From contig NC_088301.1 of the NCBI RefSeq assembly GCF_032854445.1, forward strand, positions 52,875,187-52,939,186: DNA of 64,000 bases. The letters are read 5' to 3'. Shown here one piece after another: positions 39,740 to 53,000 of this stretch; the first letter of the stretch is position 1; each line of letters begins with the position of its first letter. The position numbers and the translations under genes were made by a program. This stretch comes from Liolophura sinensis (lineage: Eukaryota; Mollusca; Polyplacophora; Chitonida; Chitonidae). The notes under the pieces were generated by a model. It was not told the origin of the DNA, searched no databases, and was given only the letters and a program-made list of their open reading frames with translations.

Positions 39740-39894
39740 ATGGAAGGCTTTGTCAAGTCTGAATTTCATGTGGGGTGCCTGGCAAAAATCCACAAGTTGT
39801 TGTGCTCATTTCGATGCTGTTCGGAAAAACGCAGTCTTGCCGTGTCTGACAGCGTTATAACTTACACAACAGCAGAGGATGTATACATTGTCAG
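39740..39894 (+). CDS. Candidate alternative first exon 1b, cysteine-rich N-terminus
   Basis: ATG at 39740 (G at -3, G at +4) opens 51 codons plus two bases and runs exactly into AG|GTAAGA at 39895, phase 2, the same phase as the exon at 15,457. The peptide begins MEGFVKSEF and carries CLAKIHKLLCSFRCC between residues 13 and 27: four cysteines among basic residues, the sort of cluster that is palmitoylated at membranes. The rest (SLAVSDSVITYTTAEDVYIV, residues 32-51) is polar and not low-complexity. Local CpG density is raised (TTCGAT, TTCGGA, ACGC, GCCG, AGCG within about 80 bp). If real, it gives a membrane-tethered isoform of the same downstream protein. A 51-codon open run ahead of a donor arises by chance at perhaps a few percent per site, so the call is moderate. 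Confidence 0.42.
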
Positions 39895-41258
39895 GTAAGA
39901 TCATTTGAGGAGATCCTCAATTTTTCTATCAGTACCTGTTGGAAAGGGTTTTGAAGGTATATATTGGATATTGAATGCATCATGTTCACAAGCAGTTCGC
40001 CTTAGGAACTGGAGATATTATGACTTCATAGAAACCTGTTGTAGGTCAGATAACTATTATGGAATAGGGTCCACAGTTAATGTGGGTTACCATCTTTATG
40101 TTTTGATTGGAAGAAATGTACTTATGTTATTTTTTTCTTACCAGATTTGAAGATCAAAATGTGTTTTTTATTTTGGTTAGGTTAAGAAATTACTAATAAT
40201 AAACCACAGAGGTGACGGGAACAGGTGGAAATGTTAATGTCTTCCAGTGTGCTGGCATACTGTATTATGGCTAGATTATTGACAGTACAGGTGTGTTTTA
40301 GCTTACCTGAGCACAGAAATGCAAATGAAGAGGAAATGATACAATACAGTAAAAAATAACACATATTGTAAATATGTACTTGTTTTGTATTTATAGTATA
40401 CTTGTAAACTTGCTGTTCAAACATAAGTTATGGGGATATGCTATACATCATCATAATTTCCTTGTCGATCAAACAGGTATCTTTTTAGATGTGTCTTATC
40501 GTGATGACAGTTACATTGTTGGTCTTGGTTTTAGTTGTTTATTTGACAAATTATTTAACATGTAATTATAATTTACATGTTTAGTAAAGAGGATGCATGT
40601 AAAGAGTGTTTAAGCTAAGACAGCTTCCTGAAGGTCTAAAGTAGTTGTTTGTTACATAATGGATGTGTAGTGTGACATCTGAACTATTAAAAAATTTTCC
40701 TTGCAAAGGGTACATGTAATATGTCTCAAATGCATGGAGCATGAGCTCCAGGTTCAATAAGGAAGTCACTGCTGCACGTAAAACTGTTTGCACAAAAACG
40801 GTTGTGCTGTTTCCATCAGTGTGAAATGCTTAAGCTGAGCTATTTCTTGTTTGTGTTGTGTTTGTTCTGCTGAAAGATAATTAACAATGTAATGGCTGTG
40901 TTTTGTGCATGACAGGAAATGGTGATTTGACACCCAAAGACCTTGATCTTTGTCTTGATAATCTTCTGATATGAGCATTGTTCTGTAAAAACAGCCTGTT
41001 ATGACTTGGTGAAGACTCTTCACTTGGGTGTGAATCCTCCTGAAACTAAGGTGGCATGATTGACAAACTATGTATTATGTCAGCAATTTGTGCTGATTGA
41101 GCCTGATAGTATTTCTATCAGTTATGATGCCCATTTATGACAGACTCCATGCACCCAACATTATTTTGGTCTAGTTAATCTCCATTCTGATTTCTTCTAA
41201 TCTCACATTTCTACGTATTTGTGCATGTCTCTATTAAAATTTGCATCCTTGTTCACTG

Positions 41259-41283
41259 TTTTTTTTTTGGGGGGGGGGGGGGG
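41259..41283. repeat. Homopolymer junction T10-G15
   Basis: Ten T followed by fifteen G. Such a G run can form intermolecular or slipped G-quadruplex structure and is prone to sequencing and assembly error, so its length should not be trusted. Confidence 0.9.
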
Positions 41284-42604
41284 TGGTCAAGAAGAGCACT
41301 TCATTTTAATTATTTTAGAACATCATGCAAATAGCCTTCACCTATTAATGCAGATGGACGAAGCAAAAGATCATACAACAAGTCATAGCTAGGAAATTTT
41401 TGAGGTGCGTGTTAAAGCCACATGCAAAAAAAAATTGAGATACAATGACCTGTAAGACTATTTTCGTACGCTTTGTTTTTGGACCAAAGCAAAATGGTGT
41501 GAACTGTGTATCATTTGAGATACATTTATTATGTTCATAAAATTTAGCAGATCTGAAATAGTTGGGATTTTTTTGTAAATTCTTAAAATTTACATTTGCA
41601 TGGTAAATTTAGTGTTCAATTTATATAAGCATAGTCGTAAATAACTTCTGTAAATTTGATGTAGATATGATCACTTTGATAATTTATTTCATTTACATTT
41701 AAACCATTATGAAATTTTAACTTATTTACTTTTGGCAATCTCTAGAAAAATGGTTGGTGAATGGTGAGATGTCTTGTCCTCTTGACTTCAAAGTCATGTA
41801 GCAGCAAGACCCAAAAGTGTGGCAGAATGTCAGTGTTCTTTTCAGTGCTTACATTTAGCCACATGTATATTTACAAATGCAGCTTTGTGTACAGTATTGT
41901 CGCATCTTGCATTGACTATGTTGACGTTTTTCCACTTGATACATGTATCTGCGTTGAGTTGCAGTATCTGCCAGCTGTTCTTGTAAAGCACTTCTTGAAA
42001 ATGGCATGAAATCAGTGTCAAAATATTTATTCTACATGAAGACTTTTTTCGTGTGTGTTACTTTGCACTCTGTGGACAGAATTCCACTGTTATTAAGGGG
42101 AAGACAACTGTGCAGTGAATAAACACTGAAGGGAGATAACTACATGTGAAGACTAAAGAACATGAAAGGTTTGCTTCTGACAGTTGTGTAGTACACTGCA
42201 GGTAACTGTGTATAGATTGTGCAGTACATGTATCAGTAAATAAAAAAAATTAAACTGTTATGAACTGTGGTGAAGATATAGTTCCCTAGTTTAGACGAAG
42301 TCAGATGTAAATGATATAGCAGCAAATACTGTTATGTGTGAGAGGTATGGATATGTTGGCCTCTACTGTTTGCATGAGTCTAGATTGGTATGCATGAACA
42401 TGCAGTGTTAAAACATAACTTATGTAATGTATCACCAGAGTGGAACTGAAATAATGGCTGAGTCATTGTGTTCCTGGCCTGGCTGGTAAATCCCAGTATC
42501 TGTCTCCAACAGCTGAGAAGATTACACATGATATCATTCTAACTTCAATATTTAATTAATATTTAGTAAATTAATATTTACATATGTTATATAATAGATA
42601 GAAA

Positions 42605-42623
42605 TATATATATATATATATAT
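42605..42623. repeat. Short (AT)n run
   Basis: About nine AT units followed by T6. Confidence 0.9.
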
Positions 42624-44014
42624 TTTTTCATAATAATTGTATGCTTTAATTCCACCCAAAAAAGTGCTGTAGTAGTTTAATAGGTTGAAGATTTACATGT
42701 ACACCAATGATAAAGTGATGTGTAATAAATTAGGAAAAGCAGAATTACATTTTATGAAGTGTCTATAGTTCTACAAGTGTATGTATACCTGTGTATCATA
42801 ACGTTCTGGTGAAGTCGACGGCTATTATGTAGCGACCTTATGACAGTCTTTGTAAGAAGATAATGGGTGATTAACTATGCCTGACATTATCTTTTACCCA
42901 TGACTAGAACACTCGAAATCCCACAGGCCTAGCACAGGACATTCAGCCTTATAAAAATACTTATATACATACATGTTTAGTGACTTCATAACAGCAGCTT
43001 ATGCACATGTACATGTATACTGGTGTGGGTACTGGTATGTACAGTACCACAGTGCACGCGTTTGTGTGTCTTCCTGCAGTGTGCTAGTCGATGCAGAATG
43101 AATACATGTACAGATGTATGTGTATACCTACACACAGCATTGAGAGATTATTGATTGGTATACTAGGCAAACAGCTGTTTTGTCTAAGGCTCAGGCCTGC
43201 CTGTGGGATAGCCCAGTGGTCAGTCCACATCTACCAATTAATGGAAGCCATTACGATGTACAGGCTACCATGAGCTGGTCATCTGCCATTGACCGCTATC
43301 CCTTGACCTGTGCTGCCACAATAGGAGGGTGGAGGAATAGTGGTGTAGCATGAACCATCTGGTATTGGTGTGTTCCATACAATATATAGCAACAATGGCA
43401 CCTGTAACAGGCTGACAGCTAAGAGATGTGGTTGTTGTTTGCTGTTTCTCATTTGAATGTTTGTGTGAAGGACTCCATAACCTGAACCGAAATCGGCATT
43501 GGAAGCATTTTTTGGCAGCAGCAGCAACAACAGCAGCACATTTCTGCTTTCCTGCATCATGCGGTTGCGTCTTCATATCTACCAGATTGGCCAATGACAG
43601 GTTGAAGCTATCCTACCTGCTTCATGTACATCTGTTCCTGCATGGCAACGTGCCAGACGCAGGTCTGTAAACCAGGGTGACGGCAAACGAGGGAAGAAAA
43701 TAGACAGCCAAGAGAAATTTGAGAGATGGTAACATCAGTGTCTGTATTTATGTAACAAGCAGGCTCATTCCTAAGCTTGTTGGATGTTGCTGTTAGTGCT
43801 ACCATTCTCCTAGCTATGTCTGCCCTGCACATGTGGCATGACCATGCTATTGCCGGATTGTTTGTGCAATAATCCAAGTATGTTATAAAACATACAGCCT
43901 CCCGAGTATGCAGTATCGCACTACATTTTGTACACTTTGACTGGGTGCGAAATCATACCGACACCTGCATATCAGCTAGCGGTTTTAATGTCGTTTTTCC
44001 TTGAGCGAATCAAT

Positions 44015-44061
44015 ATGGCTGGATTACTGTGTCATCGGAATAAAGACATGAAGAAAAAGAG
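44015..44061 (+). CDS. Candidate alternative first exon 1c, short basic N-terminus
   Basis: ATG at 44015 has A at -3 and G at +4. Fifteen codons plus two bases (MAGLLCHRNKDMKKK, then a split codon beginning AG) lead into AG|GTGAGA at 44062, phase 2, the phase of exons 1a, 1b and 1d. Upstream, 43,853-44,040 carries nine CpG in under 190 bp, clearly more than its flanks, as a small promoter would. The peptide has a cysteine followed by a basic stretch, again compatible with a membrane anchor. At this length the open frame by itself is no evidence; Kozak context, donor quality, phase and CpG density carry the call. Confidence 0.35.
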
Positions 44062-47000
44062 GTGAGAGCTGTACAGTATTTTATCTTTTAGGATCCTAAT
44101 AAGTATTATACATATAGGTAAAATATACAGTCTTGCTCGTCAACCGTTTACCTGGTTAAATCTTACGCCTGTCACACATCTTTCATTCACTTCACCAGCT
44201 TCAACAGTGAATCTGTGGTGGGCATTTTGAGAGAGCGTGCATAATGCCTCACAACAACTCTGGACAAGATACTTTGCAATTTGATAGTTGTTTTCTTTCA
44301 TCTAAAAATTCATTTAAATTCTCTATTGATTGAGAAAGGAAAGAGAAACTGCATGATATTATTACTGATTGATGTTTTTGTGGGAGCCAAACATATACTG
44401 TAGGGTTATAGCTAAAAAAATAAAAGATGCGCAAATGTCCATTGTTGCTGATTAAAGCATGATTTATGTTTGTCATGATTGCTGTAGGCTAATTCAGTAT
44501 GTACAACTAATGAACTGAACTGGTGGAGTGGGTGGGATTAAATAAGCCTTTCATGCATATTCATGAGTCATTATTGGTCTGTTTTAATGACTCTTGGTAA
44601 TAAATAGAGCTATGCATATAAATCAGGTGTAACTCACAGCATTGGGAGGGAAGGTCTGGTTCAGGGTCCTGCTCTCCCCAATTAAAGTGATGCTTATGCT
44701 GTACTCATTCAAGTTGATGTAACATTATATTTTTATCCACCGGGCTGTACATGTCACTGTGACCATAGCTTCAGATACATACACTTATATATGTCTGTAT
44801 ATTTTGTATGTCTACGTGGACAATGTCGACAGTGTTGGGCTACTGTTTGTAATTGTCCGCATGATTGACATGTTAAGTAAATATCCTGCCAGCAGTGTGA
44901 TTATTTTATGTACATGTAAACATCTAGTTACTTGAATATGTACATGTAAATATACATTCTTATATTGCTACATGGCTGCTATATGGAAATAAACATGTAC
45001 AAGGATGTGGGTGATTCCAGCTGTTTTACACTATGACTTACCACTCATCCAAAACCTTCAAGTACTTCAACCTCAGTACTACATATAAAATGTGAACTAG
45101 GTTTAAATAAAGACTTCATGCTACTGCAGTGTATTTAGACCATTTAAATGTAGCTGTAGGTTCCAGTACATGTAAATTTTAAGCCTACAGTGTACAGGTG
45201 TTGTGGCTGTAGCAGTACCATGGCAATGCTTTCCATTAAAAGGACAGGATTAATGGCTTCTGCTAATGGCCTACTTACACATGTGCATGGAGATGGTGTT
45301 ATTTTATAAATGCAGAAAATCACATTTTAGTTATTTATTTATTTTTCTAAGAAAATCAGCAGTTTAAATCCAGTTTTTATGGTAAGGCTTGTCATTTTGT
45401 AGTGTTAACAGCTAGAACTTTGTGATCAAGGTGTAAATTTATTTTTGTTCAACAGGTCATTTACCTTGTCATTAGAGTCACCTGACTGTAGCAGTGACGT
45501 TAGTGTGTGCTCAGACATAATTGTACGCTTGTTTACAAGCAGATCATTCACTATACAAGATTTCATGTGTTGGAAAGTGTGTGAACGAATACCTTCATAC
45601 ACAGAAGATAATTAACACTAACCACAAAAAAAAAAAAAGAAAAAAGAAAGGTAAACATGTTTACTTCAAATAAAGCTCAGTTCTGGCTGTGTAGGACATA
45701 ATTGAATATGTTGAGTTGTTGCTTGTTTTAGACTTAAATGTAATATACACATATCTGCAGATTTTTGACATAGTTGTACAGTATTTATGAAATGTTATCT
45801 TGGATATAAAATATATTGATATATAATATATGTATAGAGGTATGTACATGTATACTTGACACTATGCATGAATTTGACAATGGATGCATGTCAGCCCCAT
45901 TTTGGAAGGTCTAAACAGGGAATATTGATTTTTGTTTTTAGTCGTGTGAGGTTTTATACAGGGGATATAAACATTGCACAGAGCCTGTGCACATATTGTA
46001 GTTTAAAATATTTCTTCTACATTGTTTTTATTGCTTTTAGTATTGAACAGTGTGAAAGTATATTCTCCAGCAGAAGTTGCATTGATTTTTGTATTCAGTG
46101 GTAAAATAGCAAGGTGTGCCTCTGTCAACAGGCAACTATGCTGCATACATGTCAGTACATCCACCTTGGTATTTATATTCAGGTACAGTGAACGTGTTGC
46201 CCTTAAATAGCCTACAGGTAAAGCTCTCATGGGCTAAGTGCTCACAAGAATTGCTCCAGACATATTAAAATCCAGATCTTGGATGTTTTGTTTGCCTGTC
46301 TGTACAGTAGAGCAAAACTGTACAGCATTTTCTTGATGTTTTCATACAGATCCTATTTTCTCAATATTTGTTAAAAATTGTGAGAAGTACCTGTATATGT
46401 GGAATTATTTTGAGTGCACCATACAATATCTGTATTATTTACCAAAAAATAAATGTATATATGAACACTTCATGAGGATAGTCATACATCTGTACAGTTA
46501 GAAAAAAAATGGCAGTCTAGACAGTAGGTATTGTATTTTGTTTTGTTCACATTTTAGTTTTATGTCATTTATTTTTTGTAAGTGTAAGTGCATCGGTCAA
46601 AGACCTGACATTTCAGTTTCCATTGTTTATATTCCCTAGATAAATAGAGTTTTTTTTCTTTCAGTGCATTTGTATATATGTAGTTTATGAATGGTTTTTA
46701 ATATTTAATTTAATGATAAGGGACAGTTTGTGATATATTTATCCGAATGTCAAATTTGTCTGTTCTGTAAATTAATTCTTGTAAAAATCATGTCCTTTAA
46801 CATATTTTTGGATTCTAAATGCATTAAAGCTTGATATATGCTAACCCTATATTTGAAAAGCTGGTATTTGTTTAACAGGAAATTCAACTAAAGGTGTAAT
46901 GAATCTCATCTCGGTCTCAGGGGTCCTTGCGAGGTCAGTCACATAGTTCTTGGCGAATGATGTTGCATTCATGATCAAGTTCTTGCTGGTTTGGCTGCAG

Positions 47001-50000
47001 CATAAAGTCAGGCGATCTGTCAGATACACTCCGAATAAACCTCACTGCTATGATATACATGTAAGCGATAAATTTTACAGCATGACATTACTCCAATCAA
47101 TCATATCTGACCTGTCTCTAAATTTAGTGTTCAGTGTAGTTGACTTTTTATGTATGCATGTCACTGTAATTCATATCTGGAGTGATTCTGGTATGGGAAT
47201 TGACCAGTCTGTGCATTTTTAACAAGGTCTTCTGTTGCGTCCCTGATAATATAAGACCCACTTATTTCAATCAATTAGCCATTGTTCGCTTGTCAGTGGC
47301 TGTCTTTTTCAAGCATTATTGTCCCAGGTGATTGCTTTTATCATTACACCTGACAGGTATGGTTAGTCATCAATCTTCTATTGTTAGATTATGTCAATTT
47401 CCTTTGCTCTCTGTACACAGCACAACTACCTGGTGTATGGCCAGTATTCATATTTAGATAAATTCATCAAGAAAAAAGTAAAAATGGGAAACACTTTTAA
47501 CACTTGCTGTTGGAGAGTGTGATCACAAGTAACATGCCCACCTGATTTTCACTGCGTTGAAAATGATCTTGATCACATTGGAATTTTACATGTTCTCTTG
47601 TGGACTTGTAGTATAATACATGTACCTGGGAGAAAAAGGACCGATATTGAAGCTGTTCAGTCATTTGCATTTATATTGTGCAGGGTGGATGTGTTATTAC
47701 AGCATTTCCTCATATGTTAAGTTTGGAGTTCTGGCAAGAAGATTTTACTCACAGCATAATGCCCACCTCACAGAAAGATGGCAATCTGTGTTTTATACCT
47801 GAATGTGCATTTATTGAAAATGGAATGTTGTGAACATTTTGCATAACAGAGCAACCTAGTTGTGCCTGTGTTATTAATTTTGAGTATCAGTGTCATTAAA
47901 AAAATTAGACAGGTGCAACAATTTATGTAAATGCTTCTAGTTAAGGTACCAGTACAGGGAGCGCATTTCCTCAGGTGAAGTGACATAATGCAATATCATG
48001 CTATCAGAAGCATTGACTTTACCTGGCAGCAATTGATAACACAGGTGGACTCATTAGTGGGAAATGGATATCATTGATCATTGCTGCCGTGAGGCTCGTT
48101 CACTGACCGCTGTTGTTGGCGGGTGATTTCATCTGTTCAGTTTACCTGCTCACGGAATTGAATTCCTGTATAAAACATTTCTTGTGAATTCCATGTGAGT
48201 GCTTAATTCTGCTCCCCATAGACTCTCTTCATGTGCATAGGAAATGGGAACATAATTACTACTCAGCTGCAGGTATATTTATAGCTGATGAGAGAACACT
48301 TTGGCGTTACTGGAGCACTGGAGATTAAAATTGGCTGCTGGGTGTAAGTGTGCATATTGTATAACCAGATTTATCACAGCGACACCAAAGGGGTTTGGTT
48401 GTGTGTTATTATGACCAGTACCACAGTGTAGGTTATTCATTCCGAGCCAATTTGGAGCTTACTTAACATATTAAGGGATACTCTGTAATGCGTACAGGTA
48501 ATCAAGGGACAAGTTACCTGGTGTGATTTGCCTGGCACACTGCTGTGTGACTCCTGGTTCAAGTCCCATGTAAAGAAATGACCAAGATCTCTTGTGACAT
48601 TTAAGTGCACCAGATGTTATAGAATGTATATATGCATGAGTATACAATTCGATTCGTGAAAAGATGATCACAATACGTGGAAATATTTCATTATAATGTC
48701 TGTGTTGAAAGATAAATAGAATGTAAGAAGTTTGTTTGGAGAATATGACAATGTTCTAACTACCATTGATCAGCCCAGGTAAGTGCTTTGGTTTCTCCAG
48801 TATTAATTGGTATATAAGTCCTTTCATTTTACATCTTCAAAGACATTTACCTTTAATGCACTTAAAAGCACTTAACAAATTTTTGTGCTTATATTTTATG
48901 ACATACATGTTTTTGAGAATTGTTATGAACTTATCATGTCAAACATTGTAAAGCACTTAAAATAGTTTATATTCTTCCGCTTGTAGAGTTTGGGAGAATA
49001 AATAGGAGGTTGTACATTATTAACAGAGTACAGAGCTCACTGGTAGGCCGTTAGGGATGATGTCTGACATGGGTAACAATGTTCTACCTCTGCAGGAGAC
49101 TGCTTGATCTCAATATCAGGATTAAAAAAAGTTTGACGTTTTAAAAAAATGCTCTGTTAAAAGTAAGTTGTTAAATTACTTGTATTGAACTATTTTTACT
49201 GCACCCATGCCCCCAATACCTGTGTTATCATGGCTATCAGGTGATAAGTTAAAAGTTACATAATCAGGCACATATAGATGTTTCATACCTGGCTGAGGTA
49301 GAAACAGGTGTTAGCATGACTGTCACTTTACTTGATATTGCCATGCAGGTGGAGAGCCCTTTGCCTATAGTTCTTGGTAAGCTTTTGTCCATGTCTGTAT
49401 ACTTTGAACCATTTCCCATTAACATGTAAAATGAACACATCTATCAAAACAATGCATTTTTAAATAATGCTGTCATTTTAAAATTGACTTTATCTAGCTG
49501 TGTCAAAGAACAGGTTTCTTTTCTAAGGCTGTGATAGCACACTCATTAATGCAAGGCTTTAATTTGGTTTAACATGTTGCATTGTGCAATTATGAAAGTT
49601 ACACGTTCATCAAGCATGTATAAGTATGTAAGCAGGTGTTAAGTAAATGGGACGCTAAGGGGTTATCACCTGAAAGTGCTCTACACTGGAGAGAGCAGAC
49701 ATCTCTTTTGAACAGGGGATAAATCAGAGTCCTTGACAACCTGAGTTATTTATGTCTGAGCCTTGTGCCCTTATATAAATAGTCCTACCTCTGCCATCAC
49801 TAGACTGGCAAACACAGTACATGGGAGAACTTAGCTTTGCTAGTCTGTGGGTAGACTTTTCTTGCCAACAACATTTTTTCCTTCTGTTAAGAAGGGCAAA
49901 TAAACCGTTGAATGTTTTGGGTTTGCTTTATCTTTTGCTGTGTGTAATTATGTGCGTAGAGTATAATATAGAACATTTATGTGCATTTATTGGGCATCAG

Positions 50001-53000
50001 CCACTGTATATTCTTAGCCCACCTTGTGGCCCTCACATTCTTATATCAGTGAATATGAAATAGTAGCAACAGTTGTGTCCACTCATACATGCATATTTGC
50101 CTTAGTATCTAGCATATAGTCTGTTTACCCTGTAATCCCTTTTTAAGAGCCAAACCCGGGAGTTTTATAATGTGCATTTTCACCTGTTCAGCTTGGGTTT
50201 AGGTAAACAGATGAAATTGAAAGTTTAAAGAGATAGTTTGTAGCAGGAATACACACCTGCGTTCACCCAGACTGACCAGTACCTGTGCAGTTGTGAACAA
50301 AGGCCATGGAATGAACAGAAACAGCCTCTAGCCAAAGTCAACACAGATTAAACATTGTGGATAGTCTGTGGCCCTAGGGTTAAAGAAAGGTGTTCTGACT
50401 TGGGCCATTTCGGACAGCTCCTTTATCCCCCATCATCAGCTGTCCCTGTGTGTTGGTATGTTGGTTTTGATGTCTAAAGCTCAGATTTGTATCCAGGTGT
50501 GAATTTAAATGAGATTAGTAAAGCACGGTGCGGTGGACAAGGCTAAAGGAGCACTTGTTGCAAAGGGAAACAAGCACCTCTGAATCTGTGTTTTACCTGT
50601 TGACAATATTCTTGAAATCCATGATAAGGGTTGTTTGCTGACACACCTATAATTAGTGCTTAGTTAATGACACCTGTTAGGCAACACGGAACTTTGCCAT
50701 TAGCTCCTAGTTGCTGAGGGGCCAGTAGTTGTCAGCTAGTTAAAAAAAAAATGTGACATTCAACTGAGGAGGAAATGTCAAGATCCGTGGGTAGATACTG
50801 GATGGCCTTAAAACAAAACCCCAGGAAACTGTAGCTACCTGGGTACAGGTGTTTCATAGTCTCACCTAAGCTCCACAGGTAAGATATTTACTGGTTTAGT
50901 GAAGATACAGGTACTGTACAAATTTGTAATAAATGTACATTTTATTGCTTGTAGGATTTTGAATTATCTTATACCATAGAAATCATTATTATAACTATGC
51001 ATTCGTAATCATTAAAATACTTGGGTTAATACACCAATCCATTATTAGTTCTAAGCTTAAATAATCATACCCACATAGCTACATGTAGAACAAATGTTAA
51101 ATGTTTGAATTCTTCTGTTGGTGACTCCTGCAGTGAATGGAGAAGTGGTCCAGCTCTTTGTGATGAAATACATAGCTGTACAATATAATAATGATATGAT
51201 AATGTCTTCTTTCACATTACATCGTACAATGGATAATTTGTCTTAGAAAATACAAAATTGTGTTTCCTTTTTAGCAACCTCAAGATGACTTCCTTGTACG
51301 ATTTATTTGAAATTGTGATATTTACTAAACTTTGGTTTGAACAACTAAAGAAGATTTATAACAGAGCACCATTAGACAAGTATTCGTAACTATGAGAATG
51401 TAAAACTTTTAGTGGCTTCCTTTGTTAATGGCAATGTGTTGTGCAAGATTGAGTAGATCTTTGAAAAACATTCACCTGTCAGAAGAAAATATTTTGGCTT
51501 GGTTTGAAACACATAACTCAAACCAACACAGGATGTATCCTCATTAGATTCCCAAACTTCGTTAAGGATAGGTGAGCTGCTGTTGGCACTGTTTACTCAT
51601 CAGCAGGACGACAGTGGTATGATGGGCTGTTTATGGCTTCATATGCAAAGAATGCCCTGATTACTAATTATAGTGGTAATGTGTACAGGACTACTTTGTT
51701 TACTGACATCTATGCTAAACTAAGTGTCGAAATGTTGACCATCTGAAGTATGTTGTGTGCAGCACATGTAATAATCATACAGGTATGTCTGATAGTTTTT
51801 TTCATTGTTTCTGTTGTTTGGTTTCCCTTATGGAATTTCCGTTGTATTGTTTTCCTTAAGAACATGTGCCATGTTTCTGAAGCAGTGCTCATATTTGAGA
51901 ATGTATAGTATTTTCCGGCATTTATAACAGCCAATTTTCTGGGGGGAAAAAACATTTTGTAAGAAGAATAAAGTACAGCATACATGTGAAGGATTACTTA
52001 GTAGAACCATCATTGAGCAGTTGCCTCCCTTCGCATAGCTTTATTGTGTTTACCGATTCTTAGAACACAAAATTAACATTCCAGAAAAATGTTCAAAATA
52101 ACACATTAACTGTTTTGTGCTATTATTAGCAGTGCAGGCGATAACTACATGTAGAAACAACCAAACACTTCAAGCTGTAAGCAAGAAAAGTTACTTGTTT
52201 GTCAACAGGGTGTACTTTGTCCACCTTTTTGAAATGTGGATGTGGCATATTGAGTTGACCTTTCATACACAAAAAAATTAAAGTTCTTTAAAAACAGAAA
52301 ATTATTGTTTGCCATTCTCAAGACAACATTTCTTGAAGAGAAATGATGTCTGTAAGTATTGCCTTACAGTAAATCTTTTATCCTACAATTCATCCACTGG
52401 TTTTCAGAATAAGACTGTCCATAATTTGCAATCCGTTACATCAATTTTATATTCATAATAATACTATTCATTGTCTGAAAAAAAAGAATTAATTATAATT
52501 TTCCCACAAAGTGTTGTAAAATACTGATCACATGAGATGTTGGAGTCAAATGGTTGTCATAAATAGGAAATTAGAGCATGCAAGAGCATGTTTGTGACCA
52601 CGAGAAAATGTAAGAGAAATTGTTGGATTTTTTTTTATTTTGTGACAAACTATGATACATTGTTGGAAGGTAATGTTATATTATATGTGTTTTTTTACTT
52701 TGTCTGACATCACGTCCATAATCTTCCCTGCTGACATCCTAACAATCTGATCAGGAAAAGGTTGGCTTTTACTCGTGCATTTCTCAAGAGGGGAAAAGTT
52801 TATCAAGCTGAGACACATTGTAACAGTTCTGTATTAGTCACTAAAGAAAATATTTTTATTACATTTCTCTGGCGCTACCTGTCTGATAGTTAAGGATGTG
52901 GATGTTGTTTATTGTTTGAGGGGGAGGAAAAAAAAAAAGAGCCCTCACAACTTGGTAATAATAAATAATAAATTGCATCTTCCTATATACAGTTCTTGTC

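Larger units (their letters stand above)
39895..44014 (+). other. Intron sequence
   Basis: No exon is supported. It contains a T/G homopolymer pair (41259-41283) and an (AT)n run (42605-42623). Confidence 0.4.

Noticed and set aside
43203-43222. A-box-like TAGCCCAGTGGTCAG
   Set aside because: No B box downstream; not a tRNA gene.
43265-43594. 109-codon minus-strand frame with overlapping 93-codon frame
   Set aside because: Driven by a CAG/CAA-type repeat near 43,510-43,540; two frames are open at once.
46847-47045. CpG-denser pocket with open frames on both strands
   Set aside because: Sixty-codon frames only, no start or donor evidence; both strands are open.
48541-48570. tRNA B-box-like GGTTCAAGTCC
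   Set aside because: No A box at the right distance and no tRNA fold. At most an eroded SINE head.
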